Shown piece by piece: positions 58,415-64,000 of a stretch of 64,000 nucleotides of DNA. The translations under genes were made by a program, and so were the position numbers. The stretch covers positions 33,873-97,872 of the forward strand of contig NZ_WRXM01000006.1 in assembly GCF_010119205.1 (NCBI RefSeq), in the 5' to 3' direction. The first letter of the stretch is position 1. Each line of letters opens with the position of its first letter. The notes beneath the pieces were generated by a model that had not been told where the DNA came from, made no database searches, and saw only the letters and a program-made list of their open reading frames with translations. Source of the DNA: Haloarcula limicola. Its GTDB lineage: Archaea > Halobacteriota > Halobacteria > Halobacteriales > Haloarculaceae.

Positions 58415-59639
58415 CCGAACACTCTCGACATCGCTTGAGGACAGCTTCGAGCGGTACCTCCAGGATAAGGGGAAAGGCCGCGGTGGTGACGGCGGGAACT
58501 ATCGACGCAACGCAGCACGCGAACTCGAACGGTTCGTCGAGTGGACTGCCGGCAACCGCAGTAACGATGACTGGACCGGGGTCGTTCCCAACGACGTTGA
58601 CCGAGAACCCACCTTCGAAGATCTCGACGAGCGTGTCTTTCGCGAATACGCTCGCCATCTCGCTGGTGACCGCGGACTAAAGCAGAATACCGTACAAACC
58701 TATTACCGCTATATCTCTGCGTGGTGCGGCTGGTGCGTCAATGAGGGCTACCTCGAGGCGCACTACGCCCAGCGGGCGAGTGCGATGGCACCGCTTCCAG
58801 AAGACGACGGCCGCAAGCCGGGCGACCAGCAGGCTTGGACGTCCGAGCAGCGCCATGCGCTTACTCGACACGTCGACGAGCAGGCTCGTGAGGCCATCGA
58901 GATGTATACGACGCTTCCGGAGAATACTGCTCCCCTCGACAAGCAGCGAGCGCGCTACGCGGCACTGAAGGCAGCTCGCGACCGGGCCCTAATGTTCGTC
59001 CTCGCATACACTGCCGTTCGCGTTGGGGAACTACTCCGGGACCCGAACGACCCGCGCCGACGTGGGGTTCGCTGGGAAGATATTTCGCTTGAGGACGGGA
59101 GTATGGACGTTTACCGAAAGAAACAGCAGTGGGATGCTGCCAGCCTCCCCGACCCAGTGATTTCGCCGCTACGGAGCTATCGAAAGCTCATGGACCCACC
59201 AACTGACCGCTGGCCAGTATTTACCACGTTCGACCAGCGGACACTCGCAACGCTCGTGCAGGACGAGCTGGCTGACCGAGGAGAACGTGCGGATGCAATC
59301 AACGAGCGACGTGACGAATACGCCCGTGACCTACTGCTAGCGCTTGAGAAGGACGTTCGACCGCCGTCGATTACGACAGATGGAGCCCGGTCGATTCTCC
59401 AGCGACTCTCAGATGTGGTGGAGATCGACATCGACCATCCGAAACACGATTATCTCGCCCCGCACGGTGGTCGACGGGGGATGGGTGAGGTGCTCGTTCG
59501 AGCATTCGGGTACACGGTCGCCGCCCGGTATCTCGATAATTCCGAAGAGATGGTGAGAGAGCGATACTCGCATATTGAAGCTGGGGAGTTAGGGGATGTT
59601 GCGACAGAAGCCCTTACTGAAGTCGATTCCTACAAATAA
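58407..59639 (+). CDS. Tyrosine recombinase/integrase (XerC/D-like), 410 aa
   Basis: Start ATG 58407 behind GGAGGT. An N-terminal SAM-like core-binding domain (YRRNAARELERFVEWTAGN ... QTYYRYISAWCGWCVNEGYL) precedes the catalytic domain. Catalytic residues: R in YTAVRVGELL, a KKQQWDAASLP lysine hairpin, HGGRRGMGEVL (H-x-x-R), and YSHIEAGEL (nucleophile Y). Such enzymes resolve plasmid dimers or integrate elements at att sites. Next to parA it may act in plasmid maintenance. Controlled by the palindrome at 58261. Confidence 0.92.
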   Translation: MPDRTLSTSLEDSFERYLQDKGKGRGGDGGNYRRNAARELERFVEWTAGNRSNDDWTGVVPNDVDREPTFEDLDERVFREYARHLAGDRGLKQNTVQTYYRYISAWCGWCVNEGYLEAHYAQRASAMAPLPEDDGRKPGDQQAWTSEQRHALTRHVDEQAREAIEMYTTLPENTAPLDKQRARYAALKAARDRALMFVLAYTAVRVGELLRDPNDPRRRGVRWEDISLEDGSMDVYRKKQQWDAASLPDPVISPLRSYRKLMDPPTDRWPVFTTFDQRTLATLVQDELADRGERADAINERRDEYARDLLLALEKDVRPPSITTDGARSILQRLSDVVEIDIDHPKHDYLAPHGGRRGMGEVLVRAFGYTVAARYLDNSEEMVRERYSHIEAGELGDVATEALTEVDSYK

Positions 59640-60209
59640 GTGACGAGTAGAGTAACTATTCCACTGTTACTCCGCTATCGACCCACTCGCTACGTTCGGT
59701 CGTTTATCGAGAACGGCATGGAACCGATGACGTTCTCTGACCATTCCATGCCGACAGCGACAGCATAGAGAAAGAAGCCGTGGACCGCTGATGGGGGAGA
59801 TTTTGTATATGGCGAACGGGTTTATCCGTTTACATTCGCATCGAATTCAAGAGGTCTTTACACCGATATTCGAATAGAAGTCGGGATATAAAATCATCTG
59901 AATCCTTATAGTCGCTAAATATACAGATATATTCCTAATAACCGGTTTAGTGAAAGCATGTTTGAAATATAATTATAAAATTATTATTCTGAACTGATGA
60001 GTCCGGACTTCGGGACAAGTATGTGAAAGTAGAGCGGATTTCGGGTTAGAATTAGGCTATCTCAACATACATATCGAGATTCTCTCAAGAAACCCAGTTT
60101 CGCTATACTCGACGTTCCGGAAACAGGGTACTAGTAGCCTGTGGCGTGGTATCGTGTATCTCCGAGTCCCGAACGTCTAAGTAGTCCGGTAGTCAAATTT
60201 CGATATATC
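59640..60209. other. Intergenic region with one inverted repeat
   Basis: No gene in about 570 bp. AT-rich toward the right end, which holds the promoter of the IclR gene (CGATATATC directly before ATG 60210). An inverted repeat lies at 59714-59753. I see no tRNA or att core. Confidence 0.45.
59714..59753. repeat. 10-bp inverted repeat after the integrase
   Basis: Arms CGGCATGGAA (59714-59723) and TTCCATGCCG (59744-59753), perfect, 20-nt spacer. Candidate terminator or recombination site for the adjacent tyrosine recombinase. Confidence 0.5.
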
Positions 60210-61025
60210 ATGGACAACGACCCACGGCCCGCTGAAACGGTCGAAGCCGTCGAGCGGGCGGTCGGTGTCCTCACCGCGCTCAAAGATCTCGACGGGGCCG
60301 GCGTCACAGAACTCTCCGAGTATTTGGGGATGTCTAAGAGCGGCGTCTACAAACAGCTATCGACGCTTGTCAAAACAGGGATGGTGACGAAACAGCAGAC
60401 CGAATATCGGTTGAGTTTCCGTTTCCTTCTGTTGGGTGAGTACGTCAAGACGAACAGCCAGCTGTACGCCATCGGGGCAGACGAAGTGGACAAACTGGCC
60501 GAGAAGAGCAACTACTTCGCCTATCTCACCGCGATGGACTCAGAGTATGCGTACTGTATCCACACCGCCGACGGCGAAGACTCCGTGGTACCGAACCTCA
60601 GCGTTGGAAAGCAGATTACGCTCCACAGTTCTGCCGCTGGGAAAGCCATTCTTTCCCAGCTGTCCGATGCGAAGCGTGATCGGCTGCTAGATGGCACACT
60701 GACTGGAAAAACTGAGAACACAATTACGGACCGAGCGACGTTGGAAGACGAACTCCAGACCATTCGCCAGGAAGGCATCGCGTTCGAAGACGAGGAGAAC
60801 GTTCCGGGGATGCGCGGTGTCGGTGCTCCAATCCTCTCGGAGGACGGCGGCGTTGTCGGTGCTGTCGCCGTCTCCGGCCCCCTTTCTTTGTTGACAGAGG
60901 ACCACTTCACCGAAGAGGTTCCGGCGCTGGTCAGACAGACGAAAAACTTCGTCGAAGTCAAGTTTTCGCTCGAATCACGTGACCCACTCGGAGAGGGGTC
61001 ACATATCCCCGAAGACCTCTACTGA
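60210..61025 (+). CDS. IclR-family transcription regulator, 271 aa
   Basis: Start ATG 60210 (MDNDPRPAETVEAVERAVGV). N-terminal wHTH (TELSEYLGMSKSGVYKQLST, near 28-50) and C-terminal IclR effector-binding domain (HTADGEDSVVPNLSVGKQIT, then HSSAAGKAIL, then EEGIAFEDEENVPGMRGVGA-like end with VVGAVAVSGP). IclR proteins control sugar and aromatic degradation. It is probably the regulator of the leftward glycoside-hydrolase-like and alcohol dehydrogenase genes that follow, whose promoters lie within 4 kb. Confidence 0.92.
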   Translation: MDNDPRPAETVEAVERAVGVLTALKDLDGAGVTELSEYLGMSKSGVYKQLSTLVKTGMVTKQQTEYRLSFRFLLLGEYVKTNSQLYAIGADEVDKLAEKSNYFAYLTAMDSEYAYCIHTADGEDSVVPNLSVGKQITLHSSAAGKAILSQLSDAKRDRLLDGTLTGKTENTITDRATLEDELQTIRQEGIAFEDEENVPGMRGVGAPILSEDGGVVGAVAVSGPLSLLTEDHFTEEVPALVRQTKNFVEVKFSLESRDPLGEGSHIPEDLY

Positions 61026-61103
61026 CGGGGCCGCTGTGATCGCCGTCGCTCGTTCATACCCGGATGATATCCGTGGACAGGACGAGAGACGTAATCGTGT
61101 CCG

Positions 61104-61406
61104 TCAGGAGTCATCCGTCATGATCGTACGCAGTTCATTGGCGAGGGCAGTTCGTTCGACCTCGTATACAGGACCGTTACCGACGACATACGTATAGCGC
61201 ACCAAATCGGCGTCCTCCAGTTTGTCGACGTGTTCATAGAAGGTTTCGAGAGTGATATCGGCCCGCTGGCAGATTTGCGATGGAGTGCATTCGGATCCTG
61301 CTGTCTCAACCAGTGCCGTCAGTATCGCCCGTTCGACCGTTTCTCCAAGCAGACTGGAGAGCGCGGTACTGCCTCCAACACCGGGCTTAGTAGCCTTATC
61401 AGTCAT
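61104..61406 (-). CDS. Small winged-helix protein, 100 aa
   Basis: Start ATG 61406 (MTDKATKPGVGGSTALSSLL), overlapping the stop of the upstream glycoside-hydrolase-like gene. wHTH: LTALVETAGSECTPSQICQR, then DITLETFYEHVDKLEDADLV, then VVGNGPVYEVERTALANELR. Second gene of the operon, so probably a local regulator or partner of the enzyme. A longer upstream frame on this strand is rejected as a shadow. Confidence 0.8.
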   Translation of the reverse strand: MTDKATKPGVGGSTALSSLLGETVERAILTALVETAGSECTPSQICQRADITLETFYEHVDKLEDADLVRYTYVVGNGPVYEVERTALANELRTIMTDDS

Positions 61407-62769
61407 CTGAGACACCTCCATCGGTCGCGTCGGCGTGCCACTGGTTGGCCATCCGGTTTGCCTCCTCGATGCGGTCCGTGATGGCCGTATACTCGTTCTC
61501 GTAGGGATCCAGGAAGCCAGTCTCGCTCGTCTCGATGTCTCCCCGCTCTGAGTCGTCCCACTGCTCCAGAACCCCACAGTGGTGCCATCCAAGCATGTAC
61601 GGTTGTTCGAGGCTCTTTCGGACGTACCGACGATACGCTTCACCGACTTCCTCTTCGGTGTCGAAGTGGTACCCCTTCGACCCTGCCTCGGACTGTTCGT
61701 CTCTTACCACGCTGAACGAGCCGTCACCGTTGATGATAGGGTTCCCTGTCTCCTCATAAAGCCGTTCAGCCTTCGCGTGGTGGGCCTCGAACGGTTCATA
61801 TTTCTGGATGAGCGTGACGTCGACGTACTCTTCGAGGAACGGGAACAGCCACTCGGGGATGAAGTTTTGCTTGTCACCGAGGATGAGGTGTTTCTCGTCG
61901 TACTGTCGAATGTACTCCTCGTGGAGCCCATACCAGCGCTCTGCCACCCCTTGCATCAGTTCTAAGAGGTCGGCCCGAACAGACTCGTCGTCGGCCGGGT
62001 CGAACCAATCCGTGTGTCGAGCCAACTCGTCCCAGGAGTCAGCGTCGACGTCATAGACCGCAGCGACCTCCTTGGCGCTGTCGTAGCCGTCTCGGAGAAC
62101 CTCTAGCCACCGCTGCTTGCCTGCTGCTGTCGCGTCCATCTGAACGATGGCCGTGGCCCAGGGATAAATAAAGGTGTTCTCGTCGTAGTCGCGCTGTTCG
62201 TCGGGCCGGAGTTGCCACCACGGGAGGTCCGCGTAGAAGTACCCGAGGAGGTTCTCTTCTGAGCGGTGTTTCTTGCATACCTGTTCGACACGATGTGAAA
62301 TGTCGCGCTCGAACGCATCGGAGAACGGATCTGGGAACGGACCGAACTTCTTGAACGCGTTCTCCTGGACCTGTTTCCAGGAGGCGATAGGTGCCGTGTT
62401 CATCGGTGCGACGTAGTAGATGTCGTTAGCGTAGTACTGGTGCGGGATGCCCGCCTGCACGTGCCGGCCGAACGAGTTGAAGCCGAGTTCGGAGACGTCG
62501 TCGACGATGTTCTCAATCCAGTCTTCGGCGGCGTCACCGTATGGGTTGAACGTGCCGTACATCGTGGTGAAGTCCTCACCGTGGCGTTCGAGCGTCTCGG
62601 GCTCGTTGTACGACCCGAGCCACAAATGCGGCTCGATGTGGTTGACTCCGAGTGAGACAAATTGGTCACCGTCGGGACCGATGAACCACCACACGTCGTC
62701 GTCGTCCTGTTCGAGCGTCACTACGTTGTCCGGGACCGTATCTGAGTTACTGTTGGCACTATGTGCCAT
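61399..62769 (-). CDS. Glycoside-hydrolase-like TIM-barrel protein, 456 aa
   Basis: Start ATG 62769 (MAHSANSNSDTVPDNVVTLE), with a TATATG box upstream. Sequence: WWFIGPDGDQFVSLGVNHIE (substrate-barrel start as in agarase and GH42-type proteins), ELGFNSFGRHVQAGIPHQYY, LLGYFYADLPWWQLRPDEQR, HLILGDKQNFIPEWLFPFLE and LGWHHCGVLEQWDD. No signal peptide is apparent, so it is intracellular. I cannot assign the GH family or substrate; the closest resemblance is to agarase-like barrels. It is in an operon with a wHTH gene and near an alcohol dehydrogenase and an IclR regulator, a small carbohydrate-utilisation set. Confidence 0.7.
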   Translation of the reverse strand: MAHSANSNSDTVPDNVVTLEQDDDDVWWFIGPDGDQFVSLGVNHIEPHLWLGSYNEPETLERHGEDFTTMYGTFNPYGDAAEDWIENIVDDVSELGFNSFGRHVQAGIPHQYYANDIYYVAPMNTAPIASWKQVQENAFKKFGPFPDPFSDAFERDISHRVEQVCKKHRSEENLLGYFYADLPWWQLRPDEQRDYDENTFIYPWATAIVQMDATAAGKQRWLEVLRDGYDSAKEVAAVYDVDADSWDELARHTDWFDPADDESVRADLLELMQGVAERWYGLHEEYIRQYDEKHLILGDKQNFIPEWLFPFLEEYVDVTLIQKYEPFEAHHAKAERLYEETGNPIINGDGSFSVVRDEQSEAGSKGYHFDTEEEVGEAYRRYVRKSLEQPYMLGWHHCGVLEQWDDSERGDIETSETGFLDPYENEYTAITDRIEEANRMANQWHADATDGGVSDD

Positions 62770-62898
62770 ACTCCCACGTGAGATGCCAACATATAAAATA
62801 CGTTCGGTCTGTGCCCGGCCGGGCATTCGAAACCGGGTCGCTACACTACTGACATCCGCGCCGATACGATACCGCTATCTGGGTCAACGGTGCTTCGA

Positions 62899-63933
62899 TT
62901 ACGGCGTGAAGATGACCTTCTGAGTCTCGTGGTTATCGAACTTCCTGAACGCCTCTTGTACCTTCTCCTCTTCTAGTTCGTATTCGTGGGAGATGATTTC
63001 CTCGGCGCGGTCGTTACCGATTTTCTCGACGATGAATTCCGCGATCTCGGGCCACTCGTAGCTTCGGAAGTACCACGATCCCATATAGTCGACCTTCTTG
63101 TGAATGAGGTGATCGCTGGGGTTAAGCGTCACTTCGTCCGTTTCACCGATTTGAGCGAACGTACCGTGTTTCTTCACCAAGTCGAAACCCATCTCGATGC
63201 CTGGCTGGGCGCCGGAACAGTCGACGACGACGTCGAGTCCGCGTCCGTTCGTAATTTCATCGGTTCGTTCCTGCGCGTCTTCTTCGCCGGGGTCAACGGC
63301 GTACTCGGCACCGAGATCCAGACCCTTTTCCCGACGGTGGTCGACGAGTTCGTACGCGACGACATCGGCCCCCATCGCGTCCGCGTTGAGGACACCAGCG
63401 AGGCCCATCGGCCCGAGGCCGATGATACCCACGGTGTCGGTGCCGTTGACGTTACACTCGTTGAGCGTGCTCCAGAGGTTGCCGAGGGCGTCCGTCGCGA
63501 TAGCGCCGACGCCCATGCTCATCTTGTCGGGCATCGGGTGACAGGTCGAGGCCGGCGTGACGAGTTCCTCGGCGTCGCCGCCATGGCGGTCGAACCCCAG
63601 AATCTCGACGTCCGGGCAGAGGTTCGGTTCGCCTTGCAGGCAGTACTCACAGTGTTCACACCCCGCGAAGCAGTTGATGGCGACGCGGTCGCCCTCGGAA
63701 AGGTGGTCCACGTTGTCGCCCACTGCCGAGATCGTACCGGCAGGTTCGTGGCCGGGAACGACCGCACCTGCGGGCTTACTTCCGACAAGCGGGTTGCCGT
63801 TATAGAGGCTCATGTCGCTTCGACAGAGCGCTGCCGCACCGATGTCGACGCGGACCTCGTCCGGGCCGAGCGATTGGTTATCCCAGTCCTGTACGTGTGC
63901 TTCTTTATCGCCTGGTAGTACGACTCCTTTCAT
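62899..63933 (-). CDS. Zinc-dependent medium-chain alcohol dehydrogenase, 344 aa
   Basis: Start ATG 63933 (MKGVVLPGDKEAHVQDWDNQ), with AGGTGAC 8-14 bp upstream. Catalytic zinc: LCRSDMSLYNG (C37) and GHEPAG. Structural zinc: CFAGCEHCEYCLQGEPNLC. NAD(P) site VGIIGLGPMGLAGVL near 172. Oxidises an alcohol or polyol, probably sugar-derived; substrate not predictable. It precedes the glycoside-hydrolase-like gene by 130 bp and points the same way, consistent with one pathway. Confidence 0.92.
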   Translation of the reverse strand: MKGVVLPGDKEAHVQDWDNQSLGPDEVRVDIGAAALCRSDMSLYNGNPLVGSKPAGAVVPGHEPAGTISAVGDNVDHLSEGDRVAINCFAGCEHCEYCLQGEPNLCPDVEILGFDRHGGDAEELVTPASTCHPMPDKMSMGVGAIATDALGNLWSTLNECNVNGTDTVGIIGLGPMGLAGVLNADAMGADVVAYELVDHRREKGLDLGAEYAVDPGEEDAQERTDEITNGRGLDVVVDCSGAQPGIEMGFDLVKKHGTFAQIGETDEVTLNPSDHLIHKKVDYMGSWYFRSYEWPEIAEFIVEKIGNDRAEEIISHEYELEEEKVQEAFRKFDNHETQKVIFTP

Positions 63934-63963
63934 AGGTAGTCACCTTGGTGTTTCGTGCACATA

Positions 63964-63971
63964 CTTATAAA
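63964..63971 (-). promoter_or_regulatory. TATA box of the alcohol dehydrogenase gene
   Basis: TTTATAAG on the minus strand, 31-38 bp upstream of ATG 63933. Typical haloarchaeal TATA element. Confidence 0.6.
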
Positions 63972-64000
63972 TTTTTTGACAGTTCTATTACGTGTCTATT

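Noticed and set aside
61407..61643. Leftward extension of the small wHTH at 61104
   Set aside because: It is arginine/serine/threonine-rich and overlaps the end of the glycoside-hydrolase-like gene in another frame. The ATG at 61406 overlaps that gene's stop exactly.
1..64000. CRISPR array
   Set aside because: I looked for regularly spaced direct repeats of 24-37 bp and saw none. The only periodic arrays are the ORBs and the 9-bp units in parA.
1..64000. rRNA and complete tRNA genes
   Set aside because: No conserved rRNA segments or full cloverleaf were noticed. Only a tRNA-arm-like fragment near 15100 was seen.

Overview
The window is haloarchaeal DNA (class Halobacteria). The proteins are strongly acidic, the DNA is GC-rich with AT-rich promoters and replication sites, several starts are leaderless with a TATA box about 25-30 bp upstream, and it carries archaeal families: TFB, Orc1/Cdc6 with G-rich origin recognition boxes, a HalOD1 domain and a PolB remnant. 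A complete replication and partition block (origin, orc1/cdc6, parA plus partner, tyrosine recombinase) at 53.5-59.6 kb, surrounded by small unknown genes, mobile and decaying genes and defence-type genes, suggests a megaplasmid or an integrated plasmid rather than core chromosome.

Layout. 0-6.4 kb: an edge-truncated DUF429 gene, a STAND-like ATPase, a regulator/PIN pair whose PIN gene has an in-frame stop, and an OB-fold protein. 7.5-13.6 kb: a 2028-residue Hsp90-like ATPase with a C-terminal DUF3883-like nuclease fold. 14-18.2 kb: small regulators, a recently inserted IS6-family element with a perfect 8-bp target duplication, and an XF1762-like GNAT gene. 18.4-38.3 kb: two divergent operons sharing one 223-bp promoter region. 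Leftward are a CoiA-like zinc protein, a TRAM-repeat protein, a DruE-like DUF1998 helicase and a RecB/Cas4-like nuclease. Rightward are a DruA-like DUF4338 protein, a P-loop ATPase, an unknown protein, a very large FtsK/HerA-type protein and a small acidic protein. I read this as one nine-gene candidate defence system combining Druantia-like parts with a DptFGH/Pbe-like part. No dnd modification genes are in the window.

38.6-53.4 kb: a mainly leftward block of small plasmid genes (TRAM, zinc-ribbon, wHTH, orphan TFB, double SWIM, ArdC-like metallopeptidase, a nucleotidyltransferase/HTH pair, membrane proteins, a nuclease pseudogene). Nine of these leftward transcription units share an unusual start-proximal signature: a TTTTGTGC-like box followed at once by an inverted repeat whose arms differ from gene to gene but keep pairing. 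53.5-59.6 kb: origin, orc1/cdc6, decayed polB, parA operon with GAATAG-type repeats, integrase. 60.2-64 kb: ordinary metabolic genes (IclR regulator, glycoside-hydrolase-like protein, small wHTH, zinc alcohol dehydrogenase).

Nothing here was searched against databases. Family names come from motifs I can see, and protein functions in the defence region are inferences from those motifs and gene order.
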